Notes: generated from the sequence alone by a model not told the origin. A DNA stretch of 64,000 nucleotides from Setaria digitata (GCA_003640385.1 RCAB01000035.1:209256-273255), one strand, 5' to 3'. Numbered from the stretch's first letter, positions 51,146 through 63,600 are shown. A program made the numbers and translations.

Positions 51146-52060
51146 CAGCGTAAATAAAAAATGTAGATTTGGTTTAACTACTTCTGTGATAATATACTGA
51201 TAGCTTCAGCGCTCTCATTACTAGTTCTCTCATTTATTAATTTAGTGCTATTTTGAAAGTTAAAAGAACGAAGAAGGCGACAACATAGTTAAAATATTGA
51301 AATGTTTGAAATCAAGCATGGAATTTACAACGAGATAAGAATTTATATATTATCATCTAATTCTCATTTCAGTATAGCTCTTGACATTGAAATGTGGTCA
51401 TTTCATTTAATCGCTTGTTGGTTAAACAGTATTGATTTGTATGGTTGTCTGAGAAAACAAAAATTATTTTATTGTTTAGGAAATGAATTATGATAATTCT
51501 GATGATACTAGCATTGTAATGTAGTTTGATCCATGTTTAATAATCTATAAATTGCTTAATATATCGGACAGTAATTTTGCCGTATATCAGCTTTAAACAA
51601 TTCGTAAATTATTAAACATTGATGTGAACTACGTTTAATTATTGTGGGAACATATCTGCTGAGAATAATTTATTATTCGATTGAAAAAAAAAGTAAGATT
51701 CTACGGTTGTTGTACGTTTTTGAAAGGTCTTTCCGTACGACATTATACATGGTTAAATATATAAGTGACAAAAGCTCTGGTGTTTAAGCGGAGGATTTCC
51801 AGGTAGGCAAGAGAGAAAAAAATTAAAAGACTAGAAGGTTAATGTGCTGCCCTATGTTCTTATTGCGATGATTTGACCTAGGCAGTTTCAATTTAGTTAA
51901 TTGTTGCGATTCGATCATAGAGTTAATGACGGTGGAAATAGTACTTTGAAGAATACTAAATAAGATAGATGACATGTTTAGACCATGAAGGATGGGAGGT
52001 GAGAAAGTTTTGTAAAATAAATATATATATATATTTGTTAAAGATGGTCTTGCAAATTCA
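51146..52060. other. Intergenic region between LTN1 and PTPS genes
   Basis: AT-rich with no coding support. It ends in a (TA)n run at about 52020-52034, just upstream of the PTPS start. Confidence 0.5.
51153..51158 (+). terminator. AATAAA polyadenylation signal, LTN1 gene
   Basis: A canonical AATAAA begins eight bases after the LTN1 stop codon. If used, the 3' UTR would be very short. Other signals downstream are possible. Confidence 0.45.
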
Positions 52061-52070
52061 ATGGGATTAG
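52044..52070 (+). promoter_or_regulatory. Overlapping upstream open reading frame of PTPS
   Basis: ATG at 52044 reads eight codons to TAG at 52068-52070, in a different frame from PTPS and overlapping its ATG at 52061. If the mRNA begins upstream of 52044, this frame would compete for initiation. It disappears if the transcript starts after it. Confidence 0.4.
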
Positions 52071-52769
52071 TGGAATTGACACGTCGGGAGATATTCTCTG
52101 CTAGTCACCGATTACAAAATACACTGCTGAATGATGCTGAAAACCGACAGTTATATGGTAAATGCAATAATTTGAACGGCCACGGACATAATTATGTTTG
52201 GGAAGTTACTCTTCGAGGACCGGTCGATCCCAAAACTGGAATGGTGAATGTAGTATGCTTCTTAATTAGTAATGGCAATCACTTTTTTGACATTTCAGGC
52301 CTAGATATTTGTATGTTTTTTTTCTCTAATTTTTAACATAAGCCTTCCTTTTTGTAGATTACTTTTAAATTAATTTTATCGTTCCTTTCATGTTTTTTTA
52401 CATTTTATATCAAGGAATCAGTTGCTTATACGAAGTAGGGGAAGTCTCTCACGCTTGTTTCAACTTGATCAAAGTGGGAATATGATCTGTATGTCTGAAT
52501 GATCTATTTTTAAATCATATTACTTGTGTTCGGGTTTTCAGGTGTACAATCTGGCTGACTTGAAAAAAGAAATGGAGAGTGTAATGGATGTTGTAGACCA
52601 TAAGAATTTAGATAAAGACGTTAACTATTTTGAAGACCGCGTAAGTACTACTGAGAATCTTGTTGTTTATCTGTGGAATGAGCTGAAGTCGAAAATTAGA
52701 AATCCTGAACTGCTTTTCAAAATGGTTTTGCATGAAACTGAGAAAAATTCAGTCACTTATCATGGATAG
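52061..52769 (+). CDS. ptps-1: 6-pyruvoyl-tetrahydropterin synthase
   Basis: PTPS converts dihydroneopterin triphosphate to 6-pyruvoyl-tetrahydropterin, the second step of tetrahydrobiopterin synthesis. Two exons, 52061-52243 and 52542-52769, join in phase (PKTGM to [11 protein letters not shown]) and give 136 aa, close to the family norm. The zinc ligands are visible as the His of SASHRL and the two His of GHGHNY. The catalytic Cys is in YGKCNN, and the downstream blocks [20 protein letters not shown] and [13 protein letters not shown] match the family. The start gives the usual short lead into [11 protein letters not shown]. An upstream ATG at 52044 opens an 8-codon frame that overlaps this start. 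Cofactor supply for aromatic amino-acid hydroxylases is the known role. Confidence 0.96.
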
Positions 52770-54501
52770 TACCAATTATTTCGCATGGCAATCGTGGCTA
52801 TGAAATGTTTTGCATTTTCTTTACAGCTTTTTCTCAAGAAAATACTTTCAGTTTCGTCTTATTCATTCTATCATGCTTTTTTTAACTTTTTTTACATAGA
52901 AAATTCATGCTATATTATGGAATTTGTCATACTTCGTGAATAATGCTTAACATTTGTGTCGACTGGATCTCTTGAGTTGCCCCATTATTATGCTTGGAAA
53001 TTAAGTATTGTATATTTAGGGTGTTGTAAAAATTAAGATTCCATTTTAAACCATAGTGTGCTGTATGGCTGTGTCAGTGTTTGTTTACATTATGAAAGAA
53101 CAAATACCAATTCGTTTGATGCGTTAGTTTTTTAATGATATGGTGTATTATTGGTATGCCAGTGAGCATATAATAAAAATGAAGGCAGTTAAATACCTAT
53201 TCCTCACATGATATTATTTACGATATTGATATTTGAACATTTGGGCTTAAAGCAGGATTGCATTAACAAAAAATTATTTTTTCACATTTGAAAAAGTCTT
53301 CAGAAGGACTTCATCCAGTAATTTTGTGTAAAGAAGTATTGCTTCCAAAAATGTGCGACAAAGGGCTAGCTATTTTGAACTTAACTAGATCGACTTCATC
53401 ATCTTTTCAGTATTCACAAACAAAATGTTTAACATTTTTTTTTTTGAAGAAGGTGAGGTCATGATATAACTTTATAGTACTGGCTTGACTTCGATTTTAC
53501 CTTCCACCAAAGGTAAGTAAGTCCCCAATGCATGCATAATTCTTACGGAAAGAAAAATGGATGAGGAGTGCTGTGGGTCTCGCATTCCATGAACTAGTGG
53601 TGCTTCAGAACTATCGGTCCACACTTGAAGTGTAGCGGTTAAAAGGAGGTTACGTCTATTTATTGATTTCATACAATCTGTGGCCTAGAACCAATATGGA
53701 GTAAACTTTTAGGATCTTTTTAAGCCAGATGAACTTCTGAGGCTCTTGCATTGTCTAAGCATGAGTCAATTCATATATTTTGTTATGCTTCATGTTTGTG
53801 CATATTTAATTTTAATGCTACACTCCCAATAAAGTTATTTCGATAAAAAAAAATATAACTTGAAAACTTGAGTTCGAAATCAACGTTCTTGAATTACTCT
53901 CCACTTAATCGAATAGCAAGGGATATGTGGAAAGAAGTATTTATAATATTATTCATGGAATAAAATTTAATCGAAAATGAACTAATCGTATTACAATGAA
54001 TTTAGTTATCAGTAAAATGTTTATTCTTCTTGGGAGTGGCCCACAGGTATGCAAAGCTCAAGTACAGTGTCGCCCTTCACGAGAGCAGCTTATCAACCAA
54101 AAAAAAAAATTGCAGAAATGGTTAAGAGAGATAAATGTGACAATTCTAATCATTGCATCATTATTGTAAAGAAAACTCTACTGGCATCATATATGACGAA
54201 AATATATTATCACTTTATCATTTTCATGTTGATTATTCTCTGAAAGATATGCGCTTTAGAGTAAGACATTCGTTTTAAATTCCTTTAATGATATTTTATA
54301 CTTCATATATCATGCTATCACACCGGACCATCGCCATATTCTCGTTCGCTTTCATGTTTGTTAAAAAAGCAATAAAAGTTGAATTTCAGTGGAATCCGAA
54401 CATTTTAGACATGATCTTATCATTGTCACGTTGTCACAACACGTTATAATTCACTGTAACAGCCACGTTTCACGTTAATAATAATATAATTCAGTTAAAC
54501 A
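52770..54501. other. Intergenic region between PTPS and aspartic protease genes
   Basis: No gene is assigned. A minus-strand frame at 53472-53672 is open and has balanced composition (LTATLQVWTDSSEAPLVHG), but no family or splice partners are recognised. An AATAAA lies near 53828. Confidence 0.4.
54493..54494 (+). promoter_or_regulatory. Candidate spliced-leader acceptor, aspartic protease gene
   Basis: TATAATTCAG ends seven bases before the ATG at 54502, with no coding exon visible upstream. Confidence 0.5.
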
Positions 54502-56957
54502 ATGAAGACTACATTGATTCTGATACCATTATGGTACCTTTTCTTCGAAACTTATGCGGCTGTTCATCGCTCTACCATAGTGAAAAGTGCTTCCTTGCGT
54601 CAGAAACTTTTATGGTACTTTTATACTTCATTTATAAATCGCGAGTTGGGATGATTAAACTGAAGGAAGCAATACGGTAATGCCAGGTGTTGCTAATCGG
54701 TATCAAACATGCATCACTAGCGAGGAAGAATAAACAGGCAAAAAGAGAGTCCTCGGAAGAGAGTTCTGAACATGAGTGCTTATAGGGCTGGGAAATTGGG
54801 TCATTTCAACCGGCTGTTCCAAAAACTGCAGAAGGACAACGGGAAGATTCGCTTTGTCGAATACTTAGACAACATCTATGTAATCAATGTAACTGTTGGA
54901 ACACCAGGTAAGCCTTTTAATTCACTTTTTACATAACAAAAGTCTGTACGGATCCAATTCTGTGGCTTCTTTATCCGCATTTCGGTTAGTAAATAGCTAT
55001 TCTTCACATTTGGAGAGAGTTGCTAGACGAGAACCGAATGAGATCGAAAAGAATGTTTCCTGATCATTTCCAGCACAGCAATTCGTGGTTGTCCCTGATA
55101 CCGGAAGTTCTGATTTATGGATCATATCGGATGATTGTAAAAGTTATGCATGCAGTGGAAACAGGGACTACAAAAAGCATCATTTTAATACGAGGTTTTT
55201 ATCATTGATTAGGAAGCAGATTTATTTATGGCTAAATTCAGCTGGAAATATTCACAGGCAAATTTTATCGACAATATTCATTAAGTAATTCTTATAGCGC
55301 GTCATCGACATATTCCACCGATGGCCGAAATTTCAGTATTGCTTATGCAATGGGCTATTCTACAGGCATAATTGGGAATGATCAACTGCAGGTAAATGCT
55401 GGATGCACAGTATTCCAATTAGAATTTTACAGTACTAGAAAGTTTCGTGAATGTCTGATGAACTGAAATAATAATTGAGTACGCGAGCCAGCTGTGTTGG
55501 CTGCTCTGGTATACTGCTTTATCTTACAAGTTACTCATTGAGCAGTAGCTCAGTTCTGTCTCGAATTTGATTACTTCTAAAAATGATTACACTTACAGAT
55601 TGGTGACCTCACAATCAAGAAGCAAGCAATCGGTCTCGCGCAAGAAATCTCCTATATTTTCACCGATGCCCCCTTCGATGGCATATTGGGTCTCGCTTGG
55701 CCATCACTTTCTGCTCTCCAAGTTACTACACCGATGGAAAGTTTGCTTGACAAATTAGATGAGCCAATATTCACCGTTTATATGTCGCGGTAGGTCTCGA
55801 AAACAGTACTTCATCATCGTTGTACAAATGACAGAAATTGAAGGAGCTGTGCGACTTAAAGTATCTACCTTCTCTTAGATGGCAAAGCAAATTTTCAAAT
55901 TTCAACTTTGAACTGTTTGAAAAATATTATGAAATGAAGATTTGTGAAAATTTAAAGACGAAAATAATTATGGAAATCGATTATGGTTTGATTTTCGGAG
56001 GAGATGGTTCTAAGGGTAATTCATTCACTTAATCTTGCAGACATTTAGAACCAACTACGGAAGGTTCTAATGGAGGTACAATTACAATCGGTGGCTTCGA
56101 TACTGAAAACTGCGAATCAACGATCAGTTGGGTACAACTCACTTCGCAGACGTACTGGCAGTTCACCGTACTTGGGTAAATTTCTCTACAAATTTCTACC
56201 AATTCTGCAGATTTCAAAGGGATTTTTCGAGCTTTCCACATGATTCCGTCCAATATATGCGTTATCATTTCCTAATGCTTCTGCTGCTGTAGTATGGAAG
56301 TTGGATCTTACAAGAGTATCGGCTGGCAACAGGGAATCTCCGATACCGGAACATCTTATCTACAAATTCCGACATCTTGTATTGACGAGATCGTGGAAAA
56401 CATCAACGCCACATATTCATTCTACCTTGCAAGTTATGTAGTTGACTGTTCCATGCAAGACACTGGTCCCGACATTCGAATCAACATTGGTGGTAAAATG
56501 TATAGTGTACCAGCCAAACAATACATTCAAAAGGTAACAGTGAATGTCATTTTTCATTTGTTTTATTCTATCTAAACAATGATTTATCATAAACAAATTT
56601 CCAAGATATCTTGGAATGGTAATCTTAGCTATAGAAAGATAAGCAAAATTTATTGGATTCTTAGTATACGCATCATCACATATAACACTCGAAGAAACCA
56701 AAAACTTTGTGTAAATGTAATTAATGTAATTAACTAATATTCTCTACAGTAACACAAATGTCATTTCAAGAAAACCACTATTTCGCTTGCAGTACGAAGA
56801 TGACTTTGATTCGTATGTATGCATATTTGCTGGTCTCGAGAATTTCGGTGCAGGATTCACTCCGTCTTGGATTCTCGGTGATGTTTTCATTCGTTCTTAC
56901 TGCAATGTCTACGATTTTGAAAATAGTCGCATTGGTTTCGCTGCGCTTAAGCACTAG
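54502..56957 (+). CDS. Secreted pepsin-family (A1) aspartic protease
   Basis: An A1 aspartic endopeptidase, probably secreted or lysosomal, as in the nematode ASP group. Eight exons: 54502-54614, 54786-54907, 55074-55194, 55298-55391, 55599-55789, 56041-56175, 56293-56533, 56793-56957; 393 aa with all phases closing. The N-terminus [20 protein letters not shown] is a signal peptide, followed by a basic propeptide ([19 protein letters not shown]). The mature start is [16 protein letters not shown]. Both catalytic aspartates are present: [11 protein letters not shown] and [10 protein letters not shown]. Disulphide cysteines around [10 protein letters not shown] and the C-terminal [20 protein letters not shown] with FAAL match the family. 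The flap is unusual: the common YGSGS/YGTGS is YAMGYSTG, keeping the Tyr but losing the first Gly. N-glycosylation sequons occur (NVT, NAT). Cathepsin D or E type cannot be decided. Confidence 0.93.
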
Positions 56958-58657
56958 TGAAAAGTTCTATCAGAAACTTTGCTTTTATTCACATTTTCTG
57001 TTATTGTTTCTAGCCAAAAGCAACTTTCAAAGAAGTGGAATTTAGTTTGACTGAAATATGATGGTGATATTCAAATTAAATCTGCTAAAGCAAGAACTCT
57101 AAGTTCATTCAATTTGCAATTACTTTATCAGTTCCGAAACCTTCTCAACAATAAGGAATATAGCTCTAATAAATTAAAAGTCATTGTAATTTCGGAATTT
57201 TAATTTCCAAATATTTTTCCAATTGGAGCTAAATGACGTAGCACAAACTTCTTCACCCTTCCACTTCAAACAATGACTTGTGTTCATCAAAAATATGATC
57301 AGAATCAGAAACCAAAAAAAAAATTAATTCTGTCTCAAATTATCAGAAGGAACAGACAAGAGCGAATGATTCAGAGATTCATATTATTCATACCTAAGAA
57401 TTAAACAATTCACAAATTAAATAGCTATTGCATGCTGCAACAATTCATCTGTATCCGTTTTTTTACCCTTTATGTTTTTCGAAAATATTTCTACCCGACC
57501 GGAAGACAACATGCCAGCTGTTAAGTGCTTTCGAAGATCGAGCACCGAAGTGTCACAATAACAGATCCTTCAGATATCAGATACTGCATGAATAGCGTGA
57601 TTGATGTCCCAACACTGATCTTCTGGATGAATATTCACTTCACTGCACAAAACTATCCGAAATAATAATCAGAAAACTCGATTTTCAAAGGAAAAAAAAG
57701 AACCTTTAGTGATGTTATGCTTCTAAACTCAAATTCTAAACATAAAGTGATTAAAAGAAAATCGAGAAATGAAGATGAATGTTCCTATAAGCGAAGAATC
57801 AGTTGAAAATAATGGAATGGATAGATTTCCACAGTGGTCATCAATGCATGGATATTCTTTTCACCACTGGGAATGCTCAGTATTATAGGTAGACAATATG
57901 GCAAGTACTGGATACAATTTACATTCTGAAACAATGGTACTTTTAATAGGATATATACACTTCTTCATTTCGATCAGTCTTAAGGGAACGAAGCAGTTTT
58001 AATCAGTCTACCCTCCAGGAATCGGACATATTTCCGTCAAACAATGTAAAATCTAATTTATGGTCTAATTCTACTTCCTTTGTTATCGGTGAGAAGATTA
58101 CTTAGCTCGACTGCTTCTTATCGCAGAAGGATGCTAACACCGCAACAACCCACCGAATATGTTATCCACAACTATCATTCCCTTGAGACAAATGTATTTG
58201 CATAGCGCGACAGTAATTTCTGCAAGGTTTCAATTGTTACCTGTTCATACCCTACTCTCGGTAATTTGGATTTGCTTCTGTGTAGCGTCTTTTTTCCCTG
58301 TGTTCTTCAGTTTTATGCCGGTCAGTTTCATTTACTCTTTTCAGTTTATTAATTTACTTGCCAGTTTTGCTTTTTAAGCTTACTAACAGTCTACCCCTCA
58401 AGATTTTTTGGAACATTCAGCTCCATTTTTGTTTGGTCTCCCTTCTCATAATACTTTCATCGAATTGAAGCCAATTTTTCCTGAAATAAAGTCAAAAAAC
58501 TTTTTAACAAAACTGTGATTTAACCGTGACTGGGTGAAGAGAATGAATCGTTATCAATGCTAAAGAATAGGTAATTGCAGCGGAGAAAGACTTGAAGAAG
58601 AACAGTCGGAGAAGTATTTGCTAACGCACTGGACAGTTCTCAATACATTTCAGAAAT
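56958..58657. other. Intergenic region between aspartic protease and U1-C genes
   Basis: No supported gene. On the minus strand around 57660-57420 one frame reads HPEDQCWDINHAIHAVSDI, a stop, then SVLDLRKHLTAGMLSSGRVE to a second stop. It could be a short gene with an unplaced intron, a decayed copy or chance. The remainder is AT-rich. Confidence 0.35.
58652..58653 (+). promoter_or_regulatory. Candidate spliced-leader acceptor, U1-C gene
   Basis: TACATTTCAG ends four bases before the ATG, a near-consensus nematode acceptor placed as expected for trans-splicing. Confidence 0.6.
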
Positions 58658-59865
58658 ATGCCAAAATATTACTGTGACTATTGTGACACCTTCTTGACGC
58701 ACGATTCGCCATCCGTCCGAAAAACCCATAACGGTGGGCGGAAACACAAGGCAAGCTAGTTCAGGTTATTAGAGAGTTCATTAAATGAAATGATCTGGTT
58801 GTTGTCGATCTGGTGTCCTTTTTTTATACGGTTCAGTTCTTTTGTACTTCCACTATTGATTGTGATTGAATGCTAGTCTGTGGACTTCTTCCTCAAACAG
58901 GAAGTGCCTTCATAGATATCAGACGAAGTATACGTTTACAGTGATACTGTTTCTTTTTGTTTTCAGATAGAAAATGACCGAAATTTACAAAGTATAAGAG
59001 CCCTCAACTTTTATAGATTTTACTTTCAAGAGACTTTTTTGTCTTTTAGTGGTCAAAAAGATCGAATAAACCATTTCAGGAGAATGTACGGATGTTCTAT
59101 CAAAAATGGATGGAAGAACAGGCGCAGAAGTTAGTCGATGCTACTGCGCGGGCATTTACTCAAGGACGTATGGGTAGTGGTCAAGGAGCTGCCCCTCGCA
59201 TGCCTATGGTACCTTCTTTTTTTTAAAAAAAATTTTGCATAGAGAAGATAAGATTGATTGTTGCTTATTTGTACACGAAATCAACTTAAAACCTTTCTGC
59301 GATTGAATTCTGTCAATTTACTGCACAGTAGTGCAACTTTTTTTCGCATTTAGAAATTGAAAAAACGAATTCATTAGTTAGGTAATTTCCTTTTCGGTCT
59401 ATGATTATGCCTTTTCTTCTTATTAGATGGAGAAGTTGAAGTTAACCTGATTAGACCTCCGCATGTTTTCGCTTGATACGTAATAGGGATTAAAAAGTAT
59501 TTGCAGTCTTGGCTGAAATATCTTGTTCCTTGGGATATCCGAACCAAGTATTTAGTTTTGCTGGATTGATTCATTGCAGCGTTTCATTTTAGTGATTTCC
59601 TACAAGGGTTCTTGCATGAAATATAATTTATTTAAAAATTTTACTTCCCATTTCAATGATTATCCGTTTGTAATGTCCGTCCTTAAAAATGTATCTGTAG
59701 GCTGTGGGTGGACCAAGACCACCGATTATGGCACCGGTTGGCGGTCCACCAGTACGAGGTCCAATGCCATTTCCTTACCCACCAATGGGTGCTCCAATGG
59801 GGCCACCAGTGATGATGAGGCCACCGTTTATGATGCCGACCGGACCGCGTCGCGAAATTCGATGA
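58658..59865 (+). CDS. SNRPC: U1 small nuclear ribonucleoprotein C
   Basis: U1-C stabilises pairing of U1 snRNA with 5' splice sites. Three exons, 58658-58750, 59080-59208 and 59701-59865, give 128 aa in phase. The N-terminal matrin/U1-C zinc finger is nearly identical to animal homologues: [20 protein letters not shown] with Cys6, Cys9, His24 and His30, continuing GGRKHK into [16 protein letters not shown]. The C-terminus is Pro/Gly/Met-rich ([20 protein letters not shown]), as in other U1-C proteins, but shorter than the human 159 aa form. The first intron begins GCAAGC after CACAAG, a GC-AG intron. The KHK to ENV join is dictated by conservation, so this donor is well supported. Confidence 0.96.
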
Positions 59866-60691
59866 TGGTTTTACACTGCTGTCTAGCTGCTTCTGGGAAA
59901 GTATGGGAAGTGATATTATTTACTGTGTTTCTGATGTTTTATCTAAATCTAATACGGCATGGCAATTTAGTAGAAAATCACACCGAGTGTTCAGATTTAT
60001 GCCTTTTCATCTTCAGCTATGACTAAAGAGACAAAAGACAAAAAAAAAAAAAAAAAAAATCATACTAGCTGTAGTACTTTCCATGCTTTTTATTTCAGTT
60101 GCTGTTTTTTTTTTCTTTTTTTATTTGTCTATTTATAATTTCTTGCAAGAATTGATAAATTACGAATGGATGGAATTCAGAGCTGAAAGAGTCTTACAGT
60201 TTTTTGAAAAGTATCTCGAAAATGAGCGCATAATATGTGTATCGAATAGTATTTGAATAAGAAGAAAAATAAGGAATAAAGAAAAAAGATTGATGAAATC
60301 TGAATAATGTTATTAAAACAGATGACCAAAACAGTGGAAGGATCATTACTCTGTTCATTTTTAGCTATTTAAATTTTTCAGGCTTTTAAAATGCTTATAA
60401 ATAGCAAATGCATAAGCAACATATGGTCCAGTAGTTGTGTCGTTGTCCTCGCACGCTCCTTTATTTAATTCTTTCATTTGTGTTTTTCTGTTTATTGGTA
60501 AATCGTTTATTCTTCAAATTATTAGTGAATGTCGTTGTTATATCTTTGTAATACTGTTCTGCTTTGGTAATGTCGTCTTCTTTCTACCAACACTCGTTGC
60601 TTGTGGTGACCAGTGTTACGGAGTCAGTTGCATTTTTTGTAGGATTATGTACTGCTGGAAGTGTAGTTAATACATATTTGACTACTTTATT
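59866..60691. other. Intergenic region between U1-C and POLE2 genes
   Basis: AT-rich with a poly-A run near 60041-60059 and T-rich tracts. TTTTTTGTAG near 60643 is a possible acceptor for the POLE2 transcript. No gene is seen. Confidence 0.45.
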
Positions 60692-63600
60692 ATGCCACCT
60701 GTTTCAAATGTGGAAGAACTAAGGAAACAAGTTCGTAAAGCTTTTCAGATGCGTGCAGTTACATTATGCAAGTAGGCTTTTCCGTTTGAACCGCTCATTT
60801 CTTATTTATTATTATACCAATGAAATTGTCTTAATGAAATTCTGCCGCTCTCACTATCCACATTTTATATGGTTTGCTTTTAATACTTGGAGTAATAATT
60901 TATTGGTGCAGGCAATCTGTGGAATATGCTGTCGAAGTCCTACTGAAATTAGAAAATGAAGAGCGCATTCGTTGGATTAATAAAGTAATTGCTGCGCTGT
61001 CGAAACAGAAAAGTACGTTTTAATGGCGGTAACATTTAAAACTCTTTTTGTTTTTCTTTTTTTTTTTTTCCTTCTGAAACGTCGTAGATAAGGTTAATCT
61101 ATAATGTTATCTTATCCAGAAATCAGAAGGAAATGAAATGAAGACTTCAGTTCGTTACGATTGACAAGGTTCAGAAAGTAACTTGCAAATATGCGCATGC
61201 ATTTGGTAGGGATTATGATCGCGGAAATGTTAATCCGAAAAGCTATTTATTACTTTTGTGTTTCAGCAAGTGGACCAGTACTTTCGTTCGATGAATTTAA
61301 GATGGTTGTTACTCAGTGTAATGCTAACCGTTCGTCGAAGAAGTTAGTTTTCTCATTAAAGTTAATCTGGTGCTTATTTACTTTGTAAAAGATAGCAAAA
61401 TAAAAATTTAGTAGCGATAGGTTGAAAAAAAATGAAGCGTCAAACTGTTGGTAATATCAGTTGCTAAGGATTATATCATCTGTGGTATACAATTTTGACC
61501 ATTTACTAAATTAGCTGAGACAAACTTCCATAACGCGGAGAACTCAGAATTAAGAAATTAGCAGGGAATTATCCTGATCCATTTCAGTCCAAACTGCTTC
61601 CAATCCCAAATAGTCGAGAATCTCAAAATTCACTCTGTAAACTTTTTTCCTGCTACAAAGGAGCCACTTTCTATTACAGGGAATCATTGATACGTGTAAT
61701 TGATTTGTTCACTACTCCACGTTTACGTTATGATGAACAGCGGAAAGTACTGGTCGCAGTAAATGGTCAAGCATCTGCAATCGGAAAAAGTAACGATGCA
61801 AGGCATTTATACAGGGAACGCTTAAAGCTTGTGATCCAGGTTAGGTCAACTTTTTCATCTGTGGATGTATCCATGATTATTGATTAGCTTTCCATTTTCT
61901 GGGTGAGTTAATTTCATGCTTTTAAAAGATTCTGTTTCCTTTTGCCGATTTGTGTTAATATCAGAAATGTATTTTGTAATGTACCAGTTCCGTTGATTTC
62001 CAAATATATAAACTTTTTTGACAATTGAAATGAATAAGTACTTTTTAGCGTTCAGTACGAAGCTCTGTATTTGAACATTATGAGCTATGTACAGTAGAAG
62101 CACTACTGGGAACTCCAGAAAGAGCGACTAATTCGGTCTTATTAGGAATGCTAACACAGAGAAGTCCTGGCGTTTATGAAATCGAAGATCTTACGGGTAA
62201 ATTTAATTTACCGTAATTTATCTTACGGGTAAATTGCATATCTTTCATCTCATTATGACTAGCATCGCATACTGAGTTAGTTATTTACATAATTGAAGTT
62301 ATTCTTTTGGTGCTAGTGAATCAGTTTGTCATGGATAATGTTATTTTATGTTATCAAACTAATGTTATCTTGTGAGAAACCCATGGAAAAATCGTATCGG
62401 TCAATATTTATAGGTGCCATGGAAGTTGATCTTAGTGAAGCAACTTTTCACAAAGGTCTTTTTGCTGATGGTTGTATAATAATGCTGGAAGGTCGGTGTG
62501 TTAGTGGTATACTTCGCGTTAGTGCTGTTGGTCTTGCTCCAATTGAAAGTGCCAAAATTACAAGGAATCACTTTGGAATAACAAACTGGTTTGGCGGTGA
62601 AGGCATGGTTGCTTGTGGATCGCAAAACCGGCTTCGAATACTATGTGAGCAAAATGACAGGGCAAGGTTCATCATTATGTCAGATGTTTGGCTGGATGAT
62701 GCAAGGGTTAAAACTTTCTTTCTTTTCGAAAGTGCAGATGGGACAGTGCAAATTTTCTAGATTTTTCTTAAGTAGCGAATAAACTATGTAATGTTGCACT
62801 AAAAGTATTGGTCCCAGTTTTTCTTCCTTTTAGAAAAATATATGTTACATTTTTGAACCATTCCCGATGCCATTAACCGATCTGTTAGCGAATCGCTTTA
62901 TTAAATGATTTAACACAACGTTGCTTGTCAGGACAATTCCAAAACAGCATTTTTTGAACAAATCGGAAAAGTTTTCGATTTTTTGAGGGCCGAACAATAG
63001 CAAGTCACATCAGTGGTAAATTTTTTCTTGAAACCGCTTTTTTTTTTTTCAGATATTAAATGCACTTAACGAACTTGTATTTGCCTTCACAGATTCGCAG
63101 CTACTTGCTTTCGTCATCTGTGGTAATTTTTGTTCTCAGGTGGGTGAAGCTGACGCATATCATCGTATTTACGGTTTGTTTTCCAAACATATCATTAAGT
63201 ACTTTGTGAAAATTTAGTTTTCATGTCAGTTTTTTCCACATTTCCCAAACAAGCTCAGTGGAATTTACTTTTCATTATTTACCTTTTCTATTTAATTTGT
63301 GATAGTCAACTCTGAATAATTCGCTGTTTAATCTGTTTCGTAATTGGATGTAACTTGACAGCAAGCCATTTCTTATCAGTAATTGTACGTTTAACTAAAA
63401 GCAGTTTCAGATGGTTTTCGCCGTTTGGCAGCTGTTTTGCAAAAGGATATATTTACTGGTCGTAATGTTCATTTTATATTCATTCCTGGTCCAGATGATC
63501 CGTCGTTAAATTCGATTCTGCCACGGTGCGTGTTTATAGAATTTTTGAAGAATCATAAGTTTGCATGAGTTGTTTTAATTTTATTTGCCACCACTTTTTG

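Noticed and set aside
53472..53672. Minus-strand 66-codon open frame
   Set aside because: Balanced composition but no recognised family and no upstream exon; evidence too thin for a gene call.
56029..56701. Minus-strand open frames over the aspartic protease
   Set aside because: Antisense shadows of exons 6 and 7; the plus-strand frame matches the pepsin family.
62401..62625. Minus-strand open frame inside POLE2
   Set aside because: Antisense shadow of POLE2 exon 6.
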